Positions 1 to 9,165 of a stretch of DNA of 64,000 bases are shown one piece after another. Within the stretch, counting starts at the first letter, position 1, and each line of letters starts with the position of its first letter. The position numbers and the translations under genes are program-made. This DNA comes from Bidens hawaiensis. Taxonomy: Eukaryota; Streptophyta; Magnoliopsida; Asterales; Asteraceae. Below the pieces are notes generated by a model. It was not told the origin of the DNA. It did no database searches and saw nothing but the letters and a program-made list of their open reading frames with translations. The DNA lies in assembly GCA_021521415.1 (NCBI GenBank), contig JAIQDT010000059.1:4094001-4158000 (forward strand), read 5' to 3'.

Positions 1-318
1 TCGAAAACTGAGACTAAGTTTTTTGGAAATCGTTTAAATGTTAAAAATGAAAACCATTCAAATTTGAGAGCTAATACTGGTTTTCAAAGAAACACATCTC
101 ATTTTTACACTACTAATAACCAAACCAAATGTTATAATTCTTTTGATTCTCTTAATGTACGTCGGTTTGGTTGGCCTCACTATCAGTCTCCAAGGAGGTA
201 TCCTGTTAGGACTCGTGGAAATTTTTCTAATGCTAACTTTGGTCAGCCAAGGTGTGTGAGTTCTGTTAAGAAGGTTAATCGACCCAAGACCAAGAGGTCT
301 TGGGTCCCCAAATTTTAA
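1..318 (+). CDS. gag: gag C-terminal fragment of SIRE-1
   Basis: The frame is open from base 1 (S-K-T-E-T-K-F-F...) to TAA at 316-318 and is rich in Asn, Arg and Ser, as expected for the basic nucleocapsid tail of a copia Gag. It contains no complete CCHC zinc knuckle; that would lie upstream of the window. It ends with R-S-W-V-P-K-F followed by two consecutive TAA codons. Pol follows in the same frame nine bases later. The real start is outside the window. That it is Gag rests on position and composition only. Confidence 0.65.
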   Translation, partial: SKTETKFFGNRLNVKNENHSNLRANTGFQRNTSHFYTTNNQTKCYNSFDSLNVRRFGWPHYQSPRRYPVRTRGNFSNANFGQPRCVSSVKKVNRPKTKRSWVPKF

Positions 319-327
319 TAATCTCTT

Positions 328-3300
328 TTGTTCGTGCAGGAACAGTTGAACAGGGCTTCCAATAATCTTTGGGTTGTGGATAGCGGCTGTTCCCGGCACA
401 TGACTGGTAACAAGAATTTGTTACAAGATTTAAAACCTGTTCAAGGGGCAAGAGTCAGTTTTGCCGGTGAGAGTGGAGGCAAAATAACAGGAAGGGGTAC
501 GGTAACTAACGGGAAGATGACGTTAGAAAATGTGAACTTTGTTGAAGAACTGAAGCACAATCTGCTGAGTGTGTCGCAGATTTGTGATAAAGATTATACC
601 GTACACTTCACGAAGACTGATGCTATTGTGTTGAAGCCTGGTTTTCAAATACCAGAGGAGTGGATAGTAATGAAGGCTCCACGTGATCGAAATACGTATA
701 TGATGGATTTAAGTTCAACTGAAATGTCAACGGAAGAATCGTGCCTTTTGACGAAAGCAAGCGAATCGGAATCTGAACTGTGGCACAGGAGAATGGGGCA
801 CATTCATCTTCGGAAGATGAACCATATTGTCAGACATGGGCTTGTGTTGGGTGTTCCCTTAAAAAGTTTCAATTTTGAAGACAAATGTCTTGCGTGCAAA
901 AAGGGAAAGCAGCACAAGAAGTCCCATCTCACCAAGAAAGTAAACTCAATTGCCAGTACACTAGAGCTGCTTCACATGGATCTCTTCGGTCCTGTGAATG
1001 TAAGAAGTCTAGGTGGTACAACTTATTGCGTGGTGATCACTGATGACTACTCACGATACTCGTGGGTATACTTCCTGAAATCAAAGGACGAAACGGCTCA
1101 AATGGTGAAGAATCTGATTACCAAAGTTGAGAACATTATGGATAAACGAGTGAAGTTCATCAGAAGTGACAATGGTTCCGAGTTTAAAAATTTTGAAATG
1201 GAGATCTTCTGTCTGTCAAGAGGGATTGAACACCAATTCAGCGCTCCGTATACTCCGCAACAGAATGGAGTGGCTGAAAGGAAGAATAGAACTTTAATTG
1301 AAGGAGCCAGGACTATGCTGGCTGATTCGAAGCTTCCGGTGGTGTTCTGGGCTGAAGCTGTTTCTACAGCTTGCTATGTACTGAATAGAGTTTTAACGGT
1401 AAAAAGACTTAATAAAACATGCTACGAGCTTATGCATGGGAGAAAGCCCAATTTGTGTGGACTTGAAGCTTTCGGGTCCCCGTGTTCAATTTTAAAGGCA
1501 CATTCAAAGTTTGGTGAAGCAGCCGCTGAAGGAATCTTAGTCGGCTATGAAGTTGGGACTCCCAACAGGCGTGTCTTTAATACAACGAACGGCAAGGTTG
1601 AGGTGGTATGTAACACCGACATTACGAGTTACAGATCGCCAAGACCGAGCATCGGACCTCCTGGGATTTTCGACTATGATAGGCTCTTCAAGTCTTTTAA
1701 CATACCTGATTTGGTTCGTACAGAAGAAGAAGAACGTGTTGCTACGAAGATGATTCTAGATGAGGAGGAAAATTTGGCACATAGACAACTATTTGATGAT
1801 TGTCAACCTTCCTCATCAAATTCTAATGGTTCCCCTGCTGTCTCTCCTGAAGAAGAGTTTATCAATCATTTTCACTCTCAGCCAGAAACAACCATTGATG
1901 AGCTCTCTACTAATTTAGAAGATAATTTGCATGTCGGTGCTGTGCCGACCACGAGAATTCACATAGATCACCCTTTGGAAAATGTTATAGGTGATGTGTC
2001 CTCCGGTGTACAAACCAGAAGTAGCTTGAATGAGCACACCTGTGTTTATACAAGCATTAAGGAAACGGGTATAATGAACGAATGTTTGTACTCATGCTTT
2101 ATTAGCCAGATTGAACCGAAAAATTATCAAATGGCTCTTAAGGACAGCTCGTGGGTCGAGGCCATGCAAGAAGAGTTGGCTCAATTTAAGAAGATGGAAG
2201 TTTGGACTTTGGTTGAAAAACCAAGGAATGTGCATGCGATAGGCACAAAATGGGTGTTTAAGTGCAAGAGAGATGAAAAGGGGATTATTATAAGAAATAA
2301 GGCGAGGCTGGTCGTTAAAGGATTTAATCAGCAAGAGGGGATAGATTATAATGAAGTGTTCGCTCCGGTGGCCAGGTTGGAAGCAATAAGATTGTTTTTG
2401 GCTTTTGCTGCTTTTAAGAAGATGAAAGTGTTTCAGTTGGACGTGAAGAGTGCGTTCCTCAATGGGAAAGTTGATGAGGTTGTGTATGTTGAGCAACTTC
2501 CGGGTTTTCCTGACCCAGACTTTCCTGATCATGTGTACAAGTTGAGCAAGGCGCTGTATGGATTACATCAGGCACCTCGTGCCTGGTATTCAACGTTATC
2601 GGACTACTTGCTAGAAAATGGTTTTGAAAGGGGTTTGATTGACAGCACACTGTTTGTGAAGAGAGATGGAAGTGACTTCCTGCTAGTTCAAGTCTACGTG
2701 GATGACATCATATTTGCTGCATCAAGAGTCTCCATGTGTCAGGAATTTGAGGCCGTCATGAAGAAAAGATTTGAGATGAGTGCTATGGGTGAACTAACGT
2801 TCTTTTTAGGATTGCAGGTTGATCAAAAGAAGGATGGGATGTTCATTCATCAAACAAAATATGTTCATGATGTCCTCAAGCGCTTCAAGATGGAGGACTC
2901 TTCTCCATTTGACACTCCAATTTGCGTCAACCATAAGTTGGGAGCTGAAATAGACGGTGACGCAGATGTGGACCCAACTCAGTATCGGGCTATAATAGGT
3001 TCTTTGATGTATTTGACTGCTTCTAGGCCTGATATAATGTTTGCTGTTTGTCTTTGTGCTCGTTTTCAGGCAAACCCAAAGGTATCTCACATGAAGGGTG
3101 TGAAGAGGATTTTGCGGTATCTCAAAGGCAAGCCGAAGCTAGGGTTGTGGTACCCGAAGGGAGGAGACGTGGAACTGGTTGCTTATACGGATTCTGATTA
3201 TGGAGGGTGCAATCAGAGTCGGAAGTCGACAACAGGAGGATGTCAGTTTCTCGGTGGAAGATTAGTTTCCTGGCAGTGCAAGAAACAGACATCAGTCGCA

Positions 3301-3642
3301 ATCTCTACGTGCGAAGCTGAATATATGGCAGCATCCAACTGCTGCTCTCAGGTTTTGTGGATTCAGCAACAATTGCGCGACTATGGTCTGAATTTCTTAC
3401 TCACTCCTATTTTAATTGATAACACTGCTGCCATCTCAGTAATTAACAATCCCGTGAAACATAGTAAAACTAAACATATTGACATTCGTCATCATTTCAT
3501 ACGGGATTGTGCTGAGAAGAAACTGATTAAGGTCGAAAAGGTCGATACGCTAGAAAATTTCGCTGATTTATTTACAAAAGCGTTTGATAAATCCAGATTT
3601 CAAAACCTAATTGAGCTGAACGGGATGATCAATCCCGAGTAA
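328..3642 (+). CDS. pol: Copia pol polyprotein: protease, integrase, reverse transcriptase, RNase H (SIRE-1)
   Basis: This 1104-codon frame encodes the enzymes for reverse transcription and integration. Domains in order: aspartic protease with the D-S-G triad at residues 18-20; GAG-pre-integrase zinc finger with an HHCC pattern near 150-205; integrase core with D218, D281 and E317 (D-35-E spacing); RT with YVDD at 790-793; RNase H near 920-1060, starting around A-Y-T-D-S-D-Y and containing C-E-A-E-Y-M-A. All key residues are present and no stop interrupts the frame, so the enzyme could be active. There is no ATG at the start: the frame opens with TTG TTC GTG CAG just after two in-frame TAA codons that separate it from gag. 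It is probably made by readthrough, or from an RNA spliced at the TTCGTGCAG acceptor-like site. The domain order PR-INT-RT-RH identifies copia. Confidence 0.93.
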   Translation: MFVQEQLNRASNNLWVVDSGCSRHMTGNKNLLQDLKPVQGARVSFAGESGGKITGRGTVTNGKMTLENVNFVEELKHNLLSVSQICDKDYTVHFTKTDAIVLKPGFQIPEEWIVMKAPRDRNTYMMDLSSTEMSTEESCLLTKASESESELWHRRMGHIHLRKMNHIVRHGLVLGVPLKSFNFEDKCLACKKGKQHKKSHLTKKVNSIASTLELLHMDLFGPVNVRSLGGTTYCVVITDDYSRYSWVYFLKSKDETAQMVKNLITKVENIMDKRVKFIRSDNGSEFKNFEMEIFCLSRGIEHQFSAPYTPQQNGVAERKNRTLIEGARTMLADSKLPVVFWAEAVSTACYVLNRVLTVKRLNKTCYELMHGRKPNLCGLEAFGSPCSILKAHSKFGEAAAEGILVGYEVGTPNRRVFNTTNGKVEVVCNTDITSYRSPRPSIGPPGIFDYDRLFKSFNIPDLVRTEEEERVATKMILDEEENLAHRQLFDDCQPSSSNSNGSPAVSPEEEFINHFHSQPETTIDELSTNLEDNLHVGAVPTTRIHIDHPLENVIGDVSSGVQTRSSLNEHTCVYTSIKETGIMNECLYSCFISQIEPKNYQMALKDSSWVEAMQEELAQFKKMEVWTLVEKPRNVHAIGTKWVFKCKRDEKGIIIRNKARLVVKGFNQQEGIDYNEVFAPVARLEAIRLFLAFAAFKKMKVFQLDVKSAFLNGKVDEVVYVEQLPGFPDPDFPDHVYKLSKALYGLHQAPRAWYSTLSDYLLENGFERGLIDSTLFVKRDGSDFLLVQVYVDDIIFAASRVSMCQEFEAVMKKRFEMSAMGELTFFLGLQVDQKKDGMFIHQTKYVHDVLKRFKMEDSSPFDTPICVNHKLGAEIDGDADVDPTQYRAIIGSLMYLTASRPDIMFAVCLCARFQANPKVSHMKGVKRILRYLKGKPKLGLWYPKGGDVELVAYTDSDYGGCNQSRKSTTGGCQFLGGRLVSWQCKKQTSVAISTCEAEYMAASNCCSQVLWIQQQLRDYGLNFLLTPILIDNTAAISVINNPVKHSKTKHIDIRHHFIRDCAEKKLIKVEKVDTLENFADLFTKAFDKSRFQNLIELNGMINPE

Positions 3643-3690
3643 CCATTTTTTTTTTGTGTGTTTATTTAAAAAAAAAAAAACGTCACTATT

Positions 3691-3980
3691 GCTTAAAATT
3701 AGTCGGTTACCTCAGTTTGATGGACATATCCTCGGATATGTTTTGGTCCTCGTTTCTACTTGTAGAGAATGAGGGTAGCCATTAACCAGATGACTGAAAG
3801 TGACCGGGGCGGTTATGATGTGTTTTTCTTTCTGTCGCTGAAAATTAGTCGGTCATACTTAGTTAGAAGGACACATACTTGTATGTGGTCGGTCCAGTTG
3901 ATTCATTGGATCTTCAGGATTGCCGTTTACCTGAAGACTTTGACGTGATCCGGGCGATTGAAATCAAAATTTTTTTTAGG
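3691..3980 (+). repeat. Tandem pair of about 146-bp stem-loop units just after pol
   Basis: Two diverged copies start with GCTTAAAATTAGTCGGT (3691) and GCTGAAAATTAGTCGGT (3837). In each, about 20 bases later, there is a perfect short hairpin: ACATATCC-TC-GGATATGT in copy 1 and CACATAC-TT-GTATGTG in copy 2, followed by a GGTCC motif. A second small hairpin follows (TCTAC-TT-GTAGA in copy 1; CTTCAGG...CCTGAAG in copy 2), then GTGACCGGGGCGGTT or GTGATCCGGGCGATT. The arms differ between copies but still pair. Confidence 0.6.
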
Positions 3981-5027
3981 GAAATGAAATTACTTTTCAA
4001 GTCTGTTACTTCGTAAGAAGTTAGTTAGCTATGTTAAACGGAAAATTGATCCAACCATGGAAAATGATAGATATACTAACTTTGTGTGCTTAACTAGTGA
4101 AGTTATTAGGCTTAAAAGGCTTTAGGACAATCATTGTATGTCATGGTAACTTTTTATGGTGCGTAAAAGTAGATGTGATACAAATTAAATTTTACTTGAT
4201 TTCATGTGGAAACTCCTTAAGAGTTTTGCGTGTCTTCATGTATATCTTTCCGAATGATAGGCAGAAAAGTGATTACCCAGTCATACACGAGCCCGTAAGT
4301 GTTCTGATTCCCGTGAAGAAAGCGTTTCAAGACACTGCAGTGATCCAGATTCGGGACTTGCAGTTATTTATTACTCTGAAGTCTATAAGAATGTTTGTTA
4401 AAAAAAATAAAAAAAATAAATAAATAAATAAATAAATAAATATTTTTTACTTATGAAGTTATTGTAACATTCGAGAGTTCAAGATATCGAGACTTCTCAA
4501 TCATGGAGTAAGAATGAGTACGGGAAGCAGACAAAGAATACTTACAAGTTAATCAGACACTATGGGTCGAAGTCAAATCGGGGTGATTTGGGGAAAGCCA
4601 AATACGCTTTGAGGATAGATAGGAGGCATCAATATTTCTGAGTTGTTGCCCACTTAAATTTTAAGGATTAATTGAACCTAACTCGTATCACAGAAACGAT
4701 GAAAACCATCTTAAGTATATTACCTGCTTACAACCTGTCTCTATATGTCATAATACAGCTAAACACGAATCTATGTGACAGTCACGTAGCTAGTATGATT
4801 CCTGTTTGGATCTTTTCTAAAACGTAGCAGTCCCTATCGAGACTGAAATTTGATCCCTTATACTTTAAATTTACTACGTTTTTGTACTTAGATAGCTTTA
4901 TGATTTTTTAACTGGTTACTTAGAATTGATCATGTTATTTATTTCTTAAAGGACAATTTTTAACTTAATTGACAATAGTTAAAATCTTAAGGGTTAAATT
5001 TTGAAATTTTAGGAGATGTTGTTGAAC
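3981..5027 (+). other. Untranslated spacer of SIRE-1 between pol and the third ORF
   Basis: AT-rich sequence with no convincing coding frame. It includes a short AAAT microsatellite near 4410-4440. A 108-codon frame at 4097-4423 has no recognisable domain and ends in poly-Lys/Asn from that microsatellite, so I do not call it a gene. Confidence 0.6.
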
Positions 5028-5103
5028 AGGCGAAGTTGTGAATAACTTCGCCTAGGCGAAGTTATCCGTAACTTCGCCTGTATAACTCCGCCTCTATATA
5101 AGG
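5028..5103 (+). promoter_or_regulatory. Putative internal promoter of the SIRE-1 third ORF: palindromes plus TATA box
   Basis: Two adjacent palindromes occur: AGGCGAAGTT...AACTTCGCCT (5028-5053) and AGGCGAAGTTA-tccg-TAACTTCGCCT (5054-5079, perfect 11-bp arms). They are followed 15 bases later by TATATAAGG (5095-5103). The same GCGAAGTT motif recurs in the 3' LTR at about 8780-8905, just ahead of GTATTTAAAC. A start site near 5125-5135 would give a leader of about 110 bases before the likely splice donor at 5239. Promoter function is inferred from layout. Confidence 0.5.
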
Positions 5104-5238
5104 ATGTTCAAAGGTCACACTATTCACAGAAAATCAAGCGAACTTATCCGAAATTTCCGGCGAAGATATATATTATCCGGCGAACTTGATTCGTTTCCGA
5201 TTTCGATCCTTTTTCTCAGTTTCGTTCATAGATTCAAG

Positions 5239-5822
5239 GTGTGTGTTATCGATTAACCATACATCCAAAGACAGTGATGCTTTTCATAGGTCGTTTTGAA
5301 CGGTTTCGTGACCTCGGTCCGGTGACCTTTCAAAACCGAGATTTACAAACTTGTATTACGTGTTCATGGACAAACTTTTCGTCCAAATAACCTTAATACC
5401 AAGTGTTATTGAGTTCTTCATCGTCAAACTTAGCCGAATCATCGGATTCCGGCTGTTAGAATCCTAACAGTCGCCGATTCAGTTCAGTCGAAGTTAGGGT
5501 TTCGGCGAAGTTATCCTCAACTTCGCCTGACAATTAATTTCGCCTGAGGCGAAGTTATCCGCAACTTCGCCTAAGGCTTAATTTCGCCTAACCCTTATCT
5601 TCGCCTGAGGCGATGTTGTGAAGAGGCGAAGTTATCACTAACTTCGCCCAGACCTTTTTACTTAAAATTATTTAGACAAACTTAAAGATGAAGCGAAGTT
5701 GTTCCCAACTTCGCCTCACCTTTAACTTCGCCTATACAGGTTTGATCACAACTTCGCTCCTGGTAATCTAGCGAACTTGTGTACAACCTAAACGTTTATC
5801 TAACTTGGTTCGTTTATTGCAG
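5239..5822 (+). other. Putative leader intron upstream of the SIRE-1 third ORF
   Basis: The donor-like site is CAAG|GTGTGTG at 5239. The acceptor-like site is TTTATTGCAG ending at 5822, two bases before the ATG at 5825. The 584-base interval has no long frame and holds several more GCGAAGTT/AACTTCGC palindromes (about 5500-5760). The equivalent position in SIRE-2 and in the minus-strand Athila-like element also has a donor and an acceptor touching the ATG, which strengthens the call. No transcript evidence is available. Confidence 0.45.
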
Positions 5823-5824
5823 AT

Positions 5825-8611
5825 ATGGCTGCTGTTAGAGGTGCAGGAGGTGCAGGTGATGACGGTGATGATCAAAGACAATTCTTCCCAGCCCATAACC
5901 AGTTCATAACACTTGACCCAGATGCAAAGGGCGTGGAGGACTACAGGGAGATAATTACTTTTCTACTGCGCTCAAGGATTTATCATGCAATAACAACTAC
6001 CCTGCCTATTTCGCTACCGAATATTGAAGACTTTTAGCAGACGGTAGAGTACGATTGCCGGGTTGAGCCCCCGGTTATGCGAGCCACCGTAAACGGTCAA
6101 GTTGTTCAGTTTTCTTCTGAACATATACGGGTGGCGTTGCAGTTTGGTGAAGAGACGAGGGATGACCCAACGGAGTTTGTTGCACCATTCCGTGATGGGG
6201 CGTTCCTCAGGATGGGGTATTCTGGTCTCTTAGGAGACACTCAACGGAGGAAGGGATTCCTTTTAGATCAGTGGCGCTTCCTTATGCACGTCATGATCGT
6301 ATGTATGTCAGGACGGAAGGCAGGCACTGATGGTATGGGTGCGACAATGCAGTCTGCTATGACTGCGTTGACTTATAATAAGCGTTATTCTTTCAGCCAG
6401 ATGATCTTTTACGAAATCGATAGGCAACGAAGGGCTGTGGCGCGTGAGCGGTTTACAATGTATCCTCGATTCCTACAGATGATTTTCAATCATGTGGCTC
6501 CGACGCTGCCTCAACGACGCCCTATTCGATACGTGGAAAGTGTGAAAAAACGTATCTTTGCACAGTGTCGCACTTCCAGCGCACGAAGCAAGCCTGAGCT
6601 GCGTCCCAGGCATACTCCGCTCTTTGGGTATCTTATAAACCCGGAGTATGTGCCTGCGGCAGGGGACGAGTTCAGAGACCCAAGACCACAACAGGCGGCA
6701 GCACCCCAGGCTGTATCAGCTGCGCCTGCTGTATCTGCTGCTGTGACAGCTGCTGAGATTGATCTTGATGCCATGTTGGGAGGCCACGGAATGTTTGATA
6801 TGGACCGAGTTGATCCTCAAGAGAATATTCAAGTCTCGGGTCCACAGGCTGACTTTGATGATGTAATGGAAGAGGCTAGACGGATGATGGTAATGCATGA
6901 GAGAACGGTTGGGAAACAGAAGAGAATTGTTGACGATGACGACGAGGAAGATGATGAAGAAGAAGCTGTGCAGCTGGTGAGAAAGCGTTCACGTAGGGAA
7001 AAGACAGGTATGGGTGTAGGAGCTGGAGAGACTTCACGGTTGGTACGTTTTGCTCCACCTGCCTTGTCTGGTATGTCCTTTGTTCCTACCTCTGTGCAGG
7101 TATCGAGTACAAGCGCTACGGTTGTTCCCGTAGTGGCTACATCATCGGATGACATTCCACCGATCACAGCCGTCCAGACGTCGTCTCCAGCAATTGTGTC
7201 TCTACCACCTCAAACGCTTACTCCAGCGGTGGTAGTAGCACGATTTGTCGAGTCTACGGTCACCACTTCTGCAGGGTTATCGGGTACGGTACCACCTGCG
7301 GACACGCCCTCTTCAGACTCGGAACGGATAGCTTCACTAGAGCGGATTGTAGCTGAGCAGTCCAAGACTATTCAAAGCCTAGTGGAAGCAAATCAACTGC
7401 AGGCATCCCTCCTGGCTGAGCACGGGAAAATAATAGATGCCTTGAAGGTGTTCTTGGCATCTCAGGGGGAGATGAGCTGTAGAGGAGATGAGTTGAGGAC
7501 CAAGCGCCGAAACGATCAAGACGATGATCCCAATGCACCGGAAGGTGCAGGTGGTGAGTTGCCAAGAACTACTATAGCTCTTGGGGCTTCCACAGCTGAG
7601 GGGGAGTCTGCATCTGGTGATGATGTGGTAGATGTTGGTGATGATGTGGATGTGGTTGATGATATGATTGATGCGCTAAAAGAGATAGACGATATGTTAG
7701 AGGATGATGAGTTGATGAATGAAGATGATGTTCTGCCAATCGATGAGATTGAAAAGATTGGTGCAGAAATTGTTGTTGAGAATGTGATAGAAGAAGGAGA
7801 GATTGTTGAAGAAAATGTAGAGCATGAGATCCTTGTGGTTGAACAGTCGACTATATGTGAAGATGCTGTGGTTGACAACACTGAGTGGGAAGATCAGCCA
7901 AACTGGAAGGAAGGCTGCGCTCAGTGGTTTGTAAAGACGAAGAAGCCAGCAGTACCGACGATGTTCAAAAAGTCGTATAATATAAAGGGATATGCAGAAT
8001 CGAAGAAGGGAATCATATGCTGGTTGTACGATGAAGAGTTGAAACTATTTGTGATCAAACGTTACGACGGCATTCAGTACTTCAAGAAGATGTTAAGATC
8101 CCTGAATACCTTACCGGCATGTGAGGTGAAAGACTTAGCAAGACTGGGGCTGATAAACAGAAGCGATGATAACATGGCAAGAGTAATTGGGAAGATTGTT
8201 TGGAAGGAGGCCATTAAAGATAAAAAGTTTGAACTTCTGAAGCCTCAGAAAGGGAAATTAGTAGAAGACAAAGATAGAGGGATGAGGGCAGACGGCAAAC
8301 CATGGATGGTTATGAAGTATAAACCAGTCCGTCATTTAAAAGAAGTGCCGATGAAGGTGATGCCCAAGAACGTCTTGAAAGACTTGAAGTGGTGGTACGT
8401 GGATTGTGAAACTGCTGAAGCGGTCATGGAGGATGAAGATGAGCAAGAGATCATGAGAGTGTATGATCCAATGCACTTAGTCAATCTGTCTCAAGCTGAC
8501 TTGCAGGTACTACATGCTAAGAAGATTTTCTACATTCCTGCTTGGAAAGAGGAAGCTAAGAAGTACCAGAAGTTGGTTTCTGTATGTGTTAGACAGGGAG
8601 TGCATGCTTGA
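5825..8611 (+). CDS. Third (env-position) ORF of SIRE-1, 929 codons with one in-frame TAG
   Basis: ATG at 5825 and the 844-codon frame starting at 6077 are in the same frame, separated only by TAG at 6035-6037, so this is one gene with a single nonsense codon. Parts: an Ala/Gly-rich start; a conserved N-terminal block of about 300 residues (S-R-I-Y-H-A-I, W-R-F-L-M-H-V, Y-P-R-F-L-Q-M) typical of large hypothetical proteins carried by plant retroelements; a low-complexity Ser/Thr/Pro middle; a short coiled-coil-like stretch (residues of the form IASLERIVAEQSKTI); a strongly acidic segment; and a basic C-terminal block of about 230 residues ending near K-K-Y-Q-K-L-V. I see no clear signal peptide or membrane span, so env-like describes its position only. 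The C-terminal block (K-W-W-Y, Y-D-P-M-H-L-V-N) is also in SIRE-2. Function unknown. Confidence 0.75.
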
Positions 8612-8680
8612 AGAGATGAAGAGATAAGACGATAGATTACAAGACACAAGCTTTGAAGATCAAGATATGAAGCTACTGCC

Positions 8681-8691
8681 AAGGGGGAGTC
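8681..8691 (+). other. Polypurine tract of SIRE-1
   Basis: AAGGGGGAGTC lies immediately before TGTTGG, the usual copia arrangement for plus-strand DNA priming. It is 70 bases after the end of the third ORF, which shows that this ORF is inside the element. Confidence 0.8.
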
Positions 8692-9165
8692 TGTTGGTAC
8701 ATAAATGTCAGTAGTTCATAGTCTAGCGTTTGTAATCGAGTCTGTAATGTAATTATGTTTAAGTTTATGTTTATGTATGTAAGCGAAGTTGTCAACAAGT
8801 TCGCTTAGGCGAACTTGTTGAACAAGCGAAGTTGTTGACAAGTTCGCCTAGGCGAACTTGTTCAACGAGCGAAGTTACTGACAACTTCGCCTGTGGCGAA
8901 GTTGTCGTGTATTTAAACAGTTTACGGGTTAACTGTTTGAAGTTGGTCAGTACGTGTGAGGAGTCAGTTGTTGAGTTCAGTGAACGTGTCGAGAGTCTGT
9001 AATAGACGTGTTTCAAGTTATAATACATAACGTGTTCGTTTGTATCGCGTGTGTTTGGTTTACGTATTCTACGCTCGTAACTACCTACGCAGGGATTCCG
9101 CACCTACGTAGATAGCGATATCCCGTGTAAGATCCGTCCGGGAACCTGCACTCTTCCCAACTCCA
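8692..9165 (+). repeat. 3' LTR of SIRE-1
   Basis: Starts TGTTGGTACATAAATG right after the polypurine tract and ends near CCCAACTCCA. It holds a run of palindromes (AGCGAAGTTGTCAACAAGTTCGCT and relatives, 8780-8905) followed by a TATA-like GTATTTAAAC (8909-8918), so the LTR promoter has the same plan as the internal promoter at 5028-5103. The 5' LTR is not in the window; the right end is approximate and no target duplication could be checked. Confidence 0.7.

Larger units (their letters stand above)
1..9165 (+). mobile_element. SIRE/Maximus-like Ty1/copia retrotransposon (SIRE-1), 5' part outside window
   Basis: The visible order is end of gag, pol with protease-integrase-RT-RNase H (copia order), a long untranslated stretch, a third ORF in the env position, a polypurine tract and a 3' LTR starting TGTTGG. 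Copia elements with a large extra 3' ORF are known as the SIRE/Maximus (Sireviridae-like) lineage. Pol is intact, so the copy is fairly young. The 5' LTR and most of gag lie before base 1. The right end (9165) is a best guess from the last CA before sequence that reads as the C-terminal part of the neighbouring Athila-like env ORF; with no 5' LTR in the window it cannot be confirmed. It seems to have inserted into that ORF. Confidence 0.85.

Noticed and set aside
4097..4423. 108-codon frame between pol and the third ORF of SIRE-1
   Set aside because: No domain, no start context, and the tail is Lys/Asn from an AAAT microsatellite; it lies in untranslated spacer.
6829..7167. Antisense Ser-rich frames under the SIRE-1 third ORF (also 7516-7881)
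   Set aside because: Shadows of acidic Asp/Glu codons on the plus strand; no independent support.
5825..8611. Calling the third ORF a true envelope gene
   Set aside because: No signal peptide, fusion peptide or membrane span is visible; the label would rest on position alone.
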